From Sceloporus undulatus (Eukaryota > Chordata > Lepidosauria > Squamata > Phrynosomatidae): a DNA stretch of 64,000 bases. The notes under the pieces were generated by a model. That model made no database searches and was not told the origin of the DNA. It saw nothing but the letters and a program-made list of their open reading frames with translations. Positions within the stretch are counted from its first letter, which is position 1; every line of letters begins with the position of its first letter. The DNA lies in assembly GCF_019175285.1 (NCBI RefSeq), contig NC_056524.1:148860854-148924853 (forward strand), in the 5' to 3' direction. Positions 34,205 through 44,800 of the stretch are shown here, one piece after another. Made by a program: the position numbers and the translations under genes.

Positions 34205-34290
34205 TTTACTTGTATTTCTTTTTATCTTGTGAGCTGCCTTGAGTCACAGCTTTGGGGAAAGGGAAGGGCGTTAACAAAACCAATAAAAAA
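34205..34290 (+). mobile_element. L2-like LINE 3' tail fragment
   Basis: TTTATCTTGTGAGCTGCCTT then GAGTCACAGCTTTGGGGAAA is the L2-type terminus seen at 25856 and 6893. It is 5' truncated. Confidence 0.55.
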
Positions 34291-34967
34291 CAGTACCAAC
34301 ACATGACAGTGATAAAGAGGAATATTGAACAGCAACACATTCGGATGAGGTATAAAAATACTTATAAATTGCTGCAGCTTAGTTGTAAAATTCCGTGTGA
34401 GAAAGAGCCAAAGGAACAGTCCAACTTAGAGGAGATACATATTTAGTAAGATGTACCAGAAAAAGCAGAATTGTCCATATGACGAATATACTAAGAACAT
34501 TTTAAAAGGAACACTTTTATCTGGTGGGAAAGAATTTAACCACCTTATAGTTTGTGTACTGGCAAAACAATGGTGTTGTTACACTGGCAAGTATTCAACT
34601 GCATTATACAAAAAGGATGATGTAACAATGTGCCATGGCCTTGCAGGACTCAGGCAAATAAGGAGGCACACAGCACAACAGTTAACAAAGCCCAGATTAT
34701 TCAACCAACCCTACTAGAGCTATTTTATAAGGGCAAAGCATTTATTCTGCAAGACAAAGCAAGTCATGACTTACATCAGCTTTTACAGGGGTGTGTGGTG
34801 TGGTGTGGTGACACCACTCTTGTTTTATTGCTCTCCTCCTCCTCTCCTCCACATGCCTCTCCTTCTCTTTGCAGTAGCAACAAACACTTTTCAACATCTC
34901 TTTAGGAAATAAAAACTGTATGAAAGTCAGCAGTGTGGTCATCCTTTCAATGAGTTTTTCTTTAAAG

Positions 34968-35092
34968 CAGGAGTGGGCAAAATGAAGCCCTCCAGATGTT
35001 GGACTGCAACTTCCACATGCTCTAGCCAGCATGAGGAATGCTGGAAGTTGCAATCCATAGGTATCTGGGGGGCTGCGTGTTGCTCACCATCC
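34968..35092. mobile_element. hAT-type palindromic MITE
   Basis: The left arm CAGGAGTGGGCAAAATGAAG with CCCTCCAGATGTTGGACTGC pairs with GAAGTTGCAATCCATAGGTA and GGGGGGCTGCGTGTTGCTCA. It matches the widespread CCCTCCAGATGTTG lizard MITE. Confidence 0.7.
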
Positions 35093-35252
35093 ATGTTAGT
35101 GTAATACTGTTCTTAGGATAACCAAAGGGGCACAAAATGGTTGGCAAACTTTTGAGATCTCCAGGTAATTTTGCAAGATATTGCCAAAAGCTGGTTGGAA
35201 CTGATGGATGAGAAAGGGAGGAAACTGAAATTTCCTTCCCTCCCATATCGAA

Positions 35253-35545
35253 TTACAGAATGTAAGTTTTGAAAGGAACTGCAGGAACTGTCTATATCAA
35301 GCCGTGCAAGAATACACAACTGAGGCATTGATGAAAGGTGCCTATTCAACCTCTGTTTAAAAGGCCCCAAAGAAGAAGAGTCCACCACTATCTCAGGCAA
35401 TCTATTCCACTGTCTAACGGCTGTTATTGTAGATATGTTATTGTAGATATATTCTTAGTGTTTAGTTATGATGTGAAATTTGAGACCATTTCTTTTATGT
35501 TTTAGTTTCTGGAGCAGCAGAAAACAAGCACACTCCATAATGTAC
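35253..35545 (-). mobile_element. CR1 LINE 3' end, decayed
   Basis: TTCAACCTCTGTTTAAAAGG, CCACTATCTCAGGCAATCTA and CCACTGTCTAACGGCTGTTA follow the inverted CR1 3' UTR, with TCTGGAGCAGCAGAAAACAA further right. A stretch near 35430-35500 is rearranged. Confidence 0.65.
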
Positions 35546-35635
35546 GTCAGCACTACCCAAAAGTGCTGACGTACAGGATGCATAAAAAATTTCACGCATG
35601 CATCGTTTTTAGGCTACTGCGCATGTCTGAAAAAT

Positions 35636-36136
35636 ATGGTGCTGTAACCCATGGTGTCATCCCCCCATTGACCTCTCATTTCACACCATACAGAATCCTT
35701 AGTAATGTCTCAATCAATCATAATTCCCATAAACCAGTGAAAGTGATGCTAATAGTAGTGACATAAACAACTAGCACAATTAAAATTATACCTTCAAATT
35801 ACAGTATCACACACACAATCTAAATGTATTTAGATATACACAGTGAAGATTTGGTTAAAATGTGATGTTTTAAATTTTTTTTTAAAAAAGAATATCTTTT
35901 TAAATTAAAAATAATTTTTAATTGACAATTTTGAAATTTTATTTTTAACAATTTTGGGGGCCTCTCCTTTCTACTTCCACTGAGCCTCACCCCACTCCTA
36001 CCATCTCTTAAAGCATTTTAAAGGGAAGCAGATGAATGTCACAGGCCCTTTCTGCCAAAAGGTAGTTGTTTGAGTAGTTGTCTCACCCGCCTTAGGGTGT
36101 CACCTGGTGCGGTCCACACCCCTAGTACCGCCACTG
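35636..36136. mobile_element. hAT-type element, left end missing, related to 63351-63874
   Basis: It shares CACCATACAGAATCCTTAGT, AGTGACATAAACAACTAGCA, AAAATGTGATGTTTTAAATT and GGTGTCACCTGGTGCGGTCC with the copy at 63351 and ends CTAGTACCGCCACTG. The left terminal CAGTGG end is lost, so no target duplication can be tested. Confidence 0.7.
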
Positions 36137-37029
36137 CCCTAAACCTGAAAATGAGACAGAAATTTACTCCGAAAACAATCCTAGCACTGTGAGCAAATTG
36201 CCTGTGCCTAGGTGCAGTCTGGGAAAGCTCCCAGATAGCACAAATGCATCACTATTAGCTTGTGCACATTCGCAACAGCGCAAATGAAGCGTTATTGGGA
36301 AACCATCCATAGGCTTTCCCCGTCAATAAGAAGTTATGGGACAATTCCCGGTTATTCGTGGGAGAAGTACTGGGTGAGCGCAATGTTGTGAGAAAATCTT
36401 CACACAATTACACTATAATGTCAGGAGCATTCTGTTTTTCTCCTGTTTTATAACCCTGTGTGATAATCTCTTTACTCTCATATTTATTAAACCTAATCTG
36501 GTTTCAGGACAAATTTGTTTCACAGTATATAGTATTTGAGTCGTTACTATCTGTTGCCTTTATTAGAAAACATTTCCATTTTGTTGTTCAGTAACACAAA
36601 ATTATAAAAAATAAGTAATCCCATTTTAAAAACAGAAGATATCTATGCCCTTATGGTTTCTAACCAACCCTAAGAACCTGTGGGCACTTCACCCTGCTAC
36701 TGCAGGACACCTACTGCAAGTAAAACGTCTTTTGCTGATGCGCTTATTGCTTCTTCATATATACACAGATCTAAAGGTTTTCAGATTAAGTTACTTGTTG
36801 TTGTTGTAGAAATCAAGATAAAAAAATTGCCTTTACATAAGGCATTTAAACTATTTGTCTTCACACCATTCTTCTCAATCACCAATGTTAGGCTGTATAC
36901 ATTTTTCATAGAACACAGATTGGATTATTTTTGATAGACCCAGATAAGTTTTGGATTCAAATGATAAAACATTTAATGCCATAAGAATGTGCAGAGGAGG
37001 ACGCTCAAAATGGCGAATGGTCTGGAAAC

Positions 37030-37320
37030 CATAAAGAAATGGCTTAAGAGGTATCATGATAGCCATGTTTAAATATCTGAAAGGATGCCACATGGAAGAA
37101 GGAGCAAGCTTGTTTTCTGCTGCTCCAGAGACTAGAACACAGCAATGGTTTCAAACTACAGGAAAAGAGATTTCACCTAAATATTAGGAACTTCTTGACG
37201 ATAAGAGCTCATAGTGGGGTGGACTCTCCTTCTTTGGGTTTTTAAACAAAAGCTGGAGCACATTGACTGTGTGTTCCATCAGGTCCCTGTGATGTCTTGC
37301 AATTCTATGATTCTGTGACA
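37030..37320 (+). mobile_element. CR1 LINE 3' end
   Basis: GTATCATGATAGCCATGTTT, AAATATCTGAAAGGATGCCA, TTGTTTTCTGCTGCTCCAGA and the tail CAATTCTATGATTCTGTGAC follow CR1 order on plus. It lies just beyond the predicted USP54 transcript end. Confidence 0.75.
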
Positions 37321-37430
37321 AAGATAGAACAATTATGCACAGAGATGTAAGGACTAAGGAACTCGGGGGAAAAATTGTGCCAGTTTTGTATCATTTTACT
37401 TGAAAGACAAAATGAATTCACACCTAACAA

Positions 37431-38187
37431 ATAACTATTTCATAGATTTATTTGAAAAATACTTACAAAGGCAAGTACGTTTGACTCTAAAATAGTTAGA
37501 GCAATTCTGTGTTTACAATGTTATTCTGTGCAGCCTTAACAGTCTTTGCAATTTGAAACACTGTTAGTCACTTTGAAAAAATGGGAGAAGGACTAGTAGT
37601 TTATACTTGAGCTTTGCCTTCTTTCCACTTCTGCACTAGCATCTACAACAGTCAATTGTGCCTAACATCTCAGTAAAAAGAAATATACATTTGCCTCATT
37701 AACCCATTAGCACTGACAGATTTTTAACTTAGGGGAGCACAGAAAGTTCCTTTGTTTCTTTTTTATCATCTAACAGAGAAAAACAATGGAAAACCAAACA
37801 GTAGCTTGGCAAGTGTGTCTACTAGTATGAGTTTACATGGCATGGTCCTTGAAAATGCAGCCAGTTGTCAACAGAGGGGTTTCTTTTCCATCTATTTGAA
37901 AATCTTACTCTCCTTCCTCTCCTAGTGAGCCTTAAACCATTTCCTATGGAGAGAGGCTGGGAATGGAGCTGCTGAAAAGTTCTGATAAGACAGTGATTCG
38001 GTAGTACAGAAACAGAAACACAGTGCAATTAGTTTCCACTTATTTTATAGATACTTTTAAAGACAAGACTGGCATAGACACTGGCTGAGAAAGAGCTTGC
38101 AGTCTTGTTATCAACTGCATTTCAATAACAACAGTTCAAAAAACCTATTTCACAAGGGAGCAACCATCTCTGAAAGCTGAGACTTCA
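37431..38187 (-). other. USP54: USP54 3' untranslated region (predicted)
   Basis: From the stop codon leftward the sequence is free of recognised repeats until a candidate AATAAA at 37452-37447. The left boundary is an estimate 15-20 bases past that signal. Other weaker A/T hexamers occur, so a longer UTR is possible. Confidence 0.45.
37447..37452 (-). terminator. USP54: Candidate USP54 polyadenylation signal AATAAA
   Basis: The plus-strand TTTATT reads AATAAA on minus, 736 bases after the stop codon. It is the first canonical hexamer I noticed downstream of the stop. Not otherwise supported. Confidence 0.4.
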
Positions 38188-38825
38188 TCAGCCACTATTG
38201 TGCATGGAGGCAGCAGCTACATGAGCCAACACCTTTCGGTGCATCTCAGAAGTGGATGAATAAGTTCCATCCATTGAGTACACTGGTAAAATCCTTCTTG
38301 CTCCAGGTTGAGGGGCATAACTATACTTCCGCCAGTCTTCATCTGGTGGCATATCTACCCTCCTAGGACCTGGAGGCTTAGCATACTGGGGAGGCACAGG
38401 ACAACCCTGAAAGCTACCTATGTCTCTTGAAGCCCCATGTGAGGCGCATAAAGTACTGTCAACTGGTGGCCTGTTGTCAGTGGCACAAGCCTCTTGCTTT
38501 CCTTGCTGAAATGGCTGCTGGAGTAAATGTTCTTGTGATCCTTTGCTTTTCTGGGCAGCATATCTCCAATGTTCAGCTTGTCTGTCTGGTAGTGTTGCTG
38601 TTTGTCTGGCAGTGTGATTCATCTGCGGCCAATGACCAGAGATGCTTGATGCTTCTTCAGTCCCTAAATGCATACTAAGAAGCGTTTTCTGCCCTTGAGA
38701 AGACAGGCCCTGCTGTCGGTAAATGGGGCTCCCATAACTCATTGCCAGACCTGGGTTGTCTTCACCTTGGAAAGCTTCACCCCTGTCAGGCACAGCCAGA
38801 ATTTTTTGGATGTTCTTCTGATTTC
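38188..38825 (-). CDS. USP54: USP54 last coding exon and stop
   Basis: The exon encodes NQKNIQKILAVPDRGEAFQG to the stop TGA at 38190-38188 (211 residues). [20 protein letters not shown] matches human [20 protein letters not shown]. The last 40 residues differ from human (ending AAASMHNSG against LQHSQW) but align in length. The acceptor is CTTTTTCTCAG. The Gln/His/Pro-rich first half looks disordered. Confidence 0.94.
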
Positions 38826-39094
38826 CTGAGAAAAAGAAGAGAATATAAATACTGGTGTTTCTTCGCCCACTCCAAAGTGGAATGATAGAAGTAACATATA
38901 CCAATGGTATATCTAGGAAGTTACTTGCAAAGACGTTTGAGTCATTGTGTACTGATTACCACTAACATCTAAGTTTAATCATACAATATTTAATTCTCTG
39001 TTGCAGAAACAGACCAAGGTTATTACTGCAAAAACCATGAATATATTAATTGTGGCTGGCTTAGATCCATAATCTGCTGTTCACTTATTTCTCC

Positions 39095-39230
39095 CAGTGG
39101 TTGCCAAACTTTGGTCCTCCAGATGTTTTGGACTTCAGCTTCCAGAATTCCTGACTGTTGGCCAAACTGTGTGGGGCTTCTGGGAATTGAAGTCCAAAAC
39201 ACCTGGAGGAGCAAAGTTTGGGAATAATTC
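39095..39230. mobile_element. hAT-type palindromic MITE
   Basis: The left arm CAGTGGTTGCCAAACTTTGG with CCAGATGTTTTGGACTTCAG pairs with TTGAAGTCCAAAACACCTGG and GCAAAGTTTGGGAATAATTC. It is the same family as 15121-15244. No clear target duplication. Confidence 0.75.
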
Positions 39231-39384
39231 TTTTAAGTGATCATATATCTGAATGTGACCAGGAATACTCAAGCACTGAGGTGTTGCAGGATGAAAAATA
39301 CAGTTAAACTTCCTCCTACCCTAAGTAATTACCTGGATGATATAAGACAGTGAACATTTGAGATAATTAGCAACTTCGACACTA

Positions 39385-39559
39385 CAGTCATCCCTCCATT
39401 TTCATGGGGATCTATTCTGGACTCCCCTGCGAAAATTGAGACTTGCAGATATTCAAGCCCCATAGGCTTGAATGGGGCGCCCCACTGAAAATAACAGTTG
39501 CCCCTCTCTGAATATTCAAAACCCCGTATCTCAAGTCCGCGAGAAAGGAGAGGTGACTG
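39385..39559. mobile_element. Tigger/pogo-type MITE, 175 bp, TA flanks
   Basis: Ends are CAGTCATCCCTCCATTTTCA and, inverted, CAGTCACCTCTCCTTTCTCG, with TA at 39383-39384 and 39560-39561. The interior has ATTCAAGCCCCATAGGCTTG, itself a small hairpin. Confidence 0.8.
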
Positions 39560-39699
39560 TATATATAAAAAGATTAGCAATTGCAAGCCTGAGCAACTTG
39601 TCTCTATTTTGATGGATTTTGACCTTCCTCGTTACCTTGTTTCATCGAAAAATCCTTTTCTAGTCAGCTGCAAATTTCTAAACTAATTTTAACAATTAA

Positions 39700-39800
39700 C
39701 GTCAGGAATAAGTTCTTCTAGAACATGGCCACATAGCCAGAAAAACCCACAAAAAACTATGGATGTCGGCCATGAAAGCCTTCAACTTCACAATTTTACC
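39700..39800 (+). mobile_element. Squamate retroelement tail, starting near a hammerhead-type cleavage site
   Basis: AACGTCAGGAATAAGTTCTT, TAGAACATGGCCACATAGCC and GCCATGAAAGCCTTCAACTT repeat the 600-742 family. The copy begins a few bases before the GTC triplet, where the ribozyme motif of intact copies would cut. Confidence 0.5.
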
Positions 39801-41079
39801 AATTGCTTAGTGATGCCTGCCAGCATCTCACCCAAGCTCAAGGAAAACATTCCACCCAACAGTTGTTGCAAGTATTGGGTTGATTGCTCTGGGAAAATGA
39901 CACTGATACATGACACTGATATCTATTCAAAATACTGTACTAAGAACAAAAGTATATCTAACTTTTTTGAGAGACTTTCCTTCACCCTAGTTGTAGATTC
40001 AGAGGGTTGGGAGATTGCAAGGGTAATCTAGTTCCTCTGCTAGTACAGGAACCTACAGTTAAAATACAGTTAAAACAGAGGTGAGCAAGCCTGTTTAAAG
40101 ACATTTAGGGAATTATAGAATGGGGTTGGTTGGTTGGCTGCCTGCTGTTGCAAGATGCAAGTAATGCTTCCTTGTCCTTCTCACTCAGACAGCATGTTCC
40201 TTCAATAAATGCTGAGAGATAGAAGTTTCTCCAATGACAATGGGATGGATCTGGGGATTCTGAATCCCGTAAGTGGGGTCCATTTAGCCTCATAAAGGTC
40301 TCCATTAGGTGCTCAATTAATCTCAGTGAAAGGACAACTCTACAGATACAAAGGCTATGAGGTATGACACTGACAGCGTAGAGACACTGCTGGCTGTCAG
40401 GACAGCATTGCCCCTTTCCCTAATAAGTGATAGAGCTACAGGGCTGACTTGGGGTTCTGAGGCCCAAATCATATTCGAATTGATCCCTCACTCCTTCTTC
40501 TGTTTAAACCAATTCAGAATGGAAAGGCAGCATGGCACTAGGGACAAAAGGGTGGAAATAGCTGAATAATTCCTGGTATACAGACATTGTAATTGGCAAA
40601 CATTGGTTACTTTTGCTGTAGTAAAAAAGAAAAAGCAAGGAGCTGTGCAAAGGTCCTTTGAGTTCTTTCTGAATAAATAAGCACTGGGTCAAAGTATGAC
40701 TAAAACTAGGAAGGTAACCTGCCTGGAGAGAAGCTCAAAGTTTGTAGGTTCTGCCTTCTCAGATGGCACAGGCATAAGATTTTTTGTTACCTGGTTTCCC
40801 CTCAGCTGAATGAAAATGCTTATCTTTCTTCAACTTTTAGAATTAGCACACTTACAAATAGCTAGGGCCTCCTAAAAACTGACTTTTGAGTGAACATGTG
40901 AAGGATAAAGCGACAAATTGGACTCCAGGGCAATGAAGAACAGACAAGAACAGTTGATGCCAGCTTTGAAATTATGTAAATCATCTGTGGTCATTATGAT
41001 GTTTTCGTAATATTCAACAGTAATCCTGCCTCTGCACTTTCTTTCTTTAACAATCATTCAATGTTTTTGTTATTAGTAG

Positions 41080-43009
41080 GATGGTGTCACTTTGTCACTT
41101 ACATATCTTAAATTGTTGGTGTTTCTACCTTCCAATTTTCATGCCTCCTTCCTCTGAGTCTAATCCAATTTTGTATATATGTTCAGCATACAAGTTAAAC
41201 AGAGTGGGTGATAAAATGCAGCCTTGCTTGACCTCCTTGCCAACTGGAAACCATTTAGTTATTTGTATTCTGTCCTGATAGTAGCTCTTGTCCTGAGTAT
41301 AGGTTACACATCAGGACAATCAATTGTGGAACAATCAAATCTTTAAGCGTGATCCATTGTTTCTCATGATCTACACAATCCAAGGCTTTGTTATACTCTA
41401 TAAAGTACAAGGTGATTCCCTTCTAAAATTCTTTGGTGGGTATGTTTGCAATATTATACCTAGTGCCTCTTCATTTTCTGTACCCAGCTTGGACATCTGG
41501 CATTTTTCACTCCATAGATGGGAATGTCTTTGTTGTAAAAGTTTGAGCATCGCTTTGTTTGAATGGAAGATTAATGCACTTGTCCGACGGTTACTGTAAT
41601 CCCGTGAGTCCCCCTTCTTGGGGACTGGCATGTATATTGAGAATTACTAATCTATAGCTCATTGCTTTGCTTTCCATAATCACTGGCAGATTTTAGTTGG
41701 AATTTGAGTCTTTTCTTTCTCGTAGATTGAAACAGCACTATTGGTATGTCATCTGCACTGAAAGCACTTGAATGTTTTCCACTTCACTTTCTAAAATTGT
41801 ACATTTGTCTTCACATGGTTTTTCCTTGAAAGAATATGTGATTTTATCCTCTCTACCATGTAGTTCTTCAACATATTTTCCCATCATCTTTTTATTTCTT
41901 CTTGATTTTATATTGTGTTCTTCCATTGGCCATATAGCATCTCCACTTTTGCTTTAAACTGCCTGTTGGTTTCTCAGATCTTGCAAAAGAGGTCTCTTAT
42001 TCCATATTTTGTTCCCCTCTATTTCTCTGTTAGCTCTGCACACAAGTTGATGAACAATTGTATTCAGGATTCTGCCCCTATTTTTGTTGCCTTTTACTTT
42101 TGCTTGTCATCTGTGCTTAACTGTTTGAAGAATTTTATCAGTCATCCAATGAAACTTAGCTTACTTTTTGGCTTAAGATGGTGTCTTTTTGCATCCTTCC
42201 CTTACAATGTTCTTGGCTTTGCTCTGGAGTTCTTCTGGCTCTCAGTCCATTAGGCTTGATGGAGCAAAACTGTTCTTTACATGGTCTTTATAATTCTACA
42301 GGGATGTTCTTCAGGATATATTTTGGCACAATTATTGATTTGGTGTTCTTTAACTTTATTCTTATTTTTAATAGTAGCAGTTCATGGTCTGTGCCACAAT
42401 CTGCTCATAGTCTTGTTTTCACACAGTGAATAGGGCTTCATCTTCTGCTTCCAATTATGTTGTTTATTTGATTTTTATATTGGCCATCAGGTGATATCCA
42501 TGTATATAGTCGTTTCTTGGGTTGCCTGAAGAATGTGTTTGCAATGGACAGATGATTTAGGTCACAAAATGCAACCAGTTGCTCTCCTGCTTCATTTCTT
42601 GATACTAGGCCAAATTCTCCTCCAATTGTTAGTTCTGCTCTGTTTCTTATTTTGTATTCTAATCACCCATGATTATCAACATGTCTTATTTGTGTGATCA
42701 ATTTCCTTCTGAACTCCAGCATACAATCTTTCACGTTCTTCCTCTTCTGCCTCTGTTGTTGGAGCATAAACCTGGATTATGATTATATTGATGGGTTTTC
42801 TCTGAAGTCTTATTGATATTATTTGATCACACTTGCATTAAACTTTGACTACTTTTGCTGCACCTCCATTAGTAATATCATCCCATTTCTTTAGATTTTC
42901 AATACCTGAGTAAAGCACTGTGTAATTATCTGGCTCAAAGTATCAAATTCCTATCCATTTTAGCTCATTCAGTATTAGAATGTTTCTATGTTCCATTTCT
43001 TGTTTTATA
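41080..43009 (-). mobile_element. BovB/RTE LINE relic, endonuclease through reverse transcriptase
   Basis: On minus, frames shift but peptides follow RTE order: ILNELKWIGI, IQVYAPTTEAEEEE, then TWTSPDG-like remnants, then MPVPKKGDSRDYSNRRTSAL, KALDCVDHEKQW and YSGQELLSG. These match BovB blocks ISELKW, IQVYAPT, IPVPKKGNAKECSNYRTIAL and KAFDCVDHNKLW. About 1.9 kb long, with many stops and frame changes, 5' and 3' incomplete. Confidence 0.85.
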
Positions 43010-43300
43010 GGCCTGTTACAAACGTGCATAAAAGTAGGTCCTGGGGATGTACTAGGGTTAGAAAAAGGCGTCACTTCCTGATGCCCCTAACCCTAGTACG
43101 GACCCAGTCCGTGCAAAATGGCGGCGCCCGTTCCACACGGGGGTCGTCATTACAACGTCACGAACGTGCCACCTCCAGATGCGCCCTTTCCGCAACACGA
43201 GAAGGAGCTCCAAAACGGAGCTCCTTCTGAGGTTTGCATAGCTGGCGCAGCCTTTAGATGGCTGCGCCAGCAACGCAAAAGAGAAATGTGGTGTCTACTA
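43010..43300. mobile_element. GC-rich nonautonomous element with GGCCTGTTACA end
   Basis: The left end GGCCTGTTACAAACGTGCAT resembles the ends of the 233-bp foldbacks. Inside are inverted pairs: ACTAGGGTTAG/CTAACCCTAGT, GAAGGAGCTCC/GGAGCTCCTTC and TGGCGCAGCC/GGCTGCGCCA. The right end is not clear and may be lost or lie as far as 43365. It adjoins the 5' side of the BovB relic. Confidence 0.55.
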
Positions 43301-43930
43301 AATCCTGATTGACAGAAGAGCAGATCCCTGTCACTTGCAAAAGTTGATGCCCTGTAGAACAGGACTGAGGGATGTTTATGATCCTTAATTATTCCCTACA
43401 CTATTGAATATGTAGAGACTGTAAATATGAAACAGTTATGAATCTGTACCTTTGGGTTGTGCATTCATAACTTCAATCATAAATTCCAGCCAGTTTATCA
43501 AATTGAAATGCATTAACCTGGGTTATTCTGTCATTATCAATGTAAACGTTTCCACCCCATAGAAACCACTTTTATAGTGACCAACGATTCAATGCTTCTA
43601 CTCCCCACCATTTTTGTCTCTGCAGCCCCAGTGAAAATGGTCTTGTTACACCCCTCATACCATTCATTTTATGTCAGGATGAATAAATACTGCTAAGTTA
43701 ACAAAAGGATAAAGAACCACTCTTCGTTTTATACATCTAGTTGTTTCAGTACTAGTCAAGCAGTGTGGTACATAACGCAACATAATGTAACATATGGAGG
43801 AAAGGACACTATTCATTCCAGCTGATTGAAGAGATCAAAGTAGCATTATTACAAATAGCCTAGACAGAAGTGCTACAACAGGAAAAAGAGCCACATACTG
43901 AATCTCCCATGCTAAGACTCCAGTGATTAC

Positions 43931-44120
43931 CTGATTGTCTATGTGACTTGCCCACCATGCTAGGCACTGGTGCATCGTGAGAGAGGTGCTGCAGTTGGGT
44001 TGAAAAGTGTTGGGGATCAAAGGGTAACACAGAAGGAAAATCGTGAGGGAAAGTGAGGGAAGTGGTGCTGGAAGAACGGTGTCTGGCTTCCACTGGCATT
44101 TTCCTTTCACTGGCCACTTC
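43931..44120 (-). CDS. USP54: USP54 exon h
   Basis: The exon encodes EVASERKMPVEARHRSSSTT then SLTFPHDFPSVLPFDPQHFS and TQLQHLSHDAPVPSMVGKSH (63 codons). It aligns with human [20 protein letters not shown] and on to VLMPTMAG, but conservation is weak. The phase fits both neighbours and the acceptor is a strong pyrimidine tract ending CCAAAAG. The donor is GTAATC. Confidence 0.85.
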
Positions 44121-44597
44121 CTTTTGGCAAAAGGAAAAAGGGAAACAGAATAGAAAATGGTGGTTAAAAACAGTACTGGGATCAACTGGGCAAACACAGA
44201 GCTGGACAAATAGGTGGGAGCGTGCAGAAATGAGGAAACCTGGCAAGGCCACTAGAACAAGGGCATGCATGTCCCTACAAAGAGAAAGCAATGTTGTACT
44301 TTCCAAAGCATATTTTTTTAAAAATGGTAAAAAGCCTATTTCTTTTATTACTATTTTACCACAGAGAGTTTCAAAATCTTAATACAATACAATATGCATC
44401 TAGACATAGACATAAACAAAACAGCTGAAACCAACCTTGAAAACAAAGGTCTACAAATAAAACTATACAATCAGTGTCAGAATTGTAAACTATGCAGTAC
44501 AGAGACCAAACATGAATATCGTATCTGGAACACAAAAGACACACATTAATCTCCAAGCTAGCTGAGATGCAGATATCCTAAAGCATCATTAAAGGTA

Positions 44598-44800
44598 CAG
44601 TGGAACCAAATCTCAGTGAACAGCAAAAGCCCACTGTATCTTTGGATGTGGATGCTCAAGTCCCATGCCCCTTAGATAAAATGGCAAAATCTAGGGTTTT
44701 TTTTTTAGGGGGGGGGAGAGTATTTATTCATTTATGAATATTTTCAAGCCGTGGATTGTTGAATTCACATACAAAATCCATGGATATGGAAGGCCAAGTG
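44598..44800. mobile_element. Tigger/pogo-type MITE, decayed
   Basis: GGATGCTCAAGTCCCATGCC and TTTTCAAGCCGTGGATTGTT match the interior of 3936-4166. The right end inverted reads CACTTGGCCTTCCATATCCA with TA beyond it. A poly-T/G run (44697-44716) interrupts it. Confidence 0.65.

Larger units (their letters stand above)
32856..37446. other. Intergenic region between PPP3CB 5' end and USP54 3' end
   Basis: It holds a (GTT)n run at 33156-33182, foldback copy C (33669-33901), an L2-like tail (34205-34290), a hAT MITE (34968-35092), CR1 relics (35253-35545 and 37030-37320) and a hAT element (35636-36136). No gene is visible. The remaining parts (for example 36140-37030) are unassigned. Confidence 0.6.
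38826..43930 (-). other. USP54: USP54 last intron
   Basis: It contains a hAT MITE (39095-39230), a Tigger MITE (39385-39559), a retroelement tail (39700-39800), a long BovB relic (41080-43009) and a GC-rich element (43010-43300). The stretch 39801-41079 has nothing I can name. Confidence 0.6.

Noticed and set aside
41398-41631. 77-codon ORF beginning MPVPKKGDSRDYSN as a host gene
   Set aside because: It is the reverse-transcriptase block of a decayed BovB LINE, with frame changes on both sides.
43835-44209. 124-codon minus ORF with hydrophobic stretches suggesting a membrane protein
   Set aside because: It overlaps USP54 exon h in another frame; the exon frame is supported by splice phase and human similarity.
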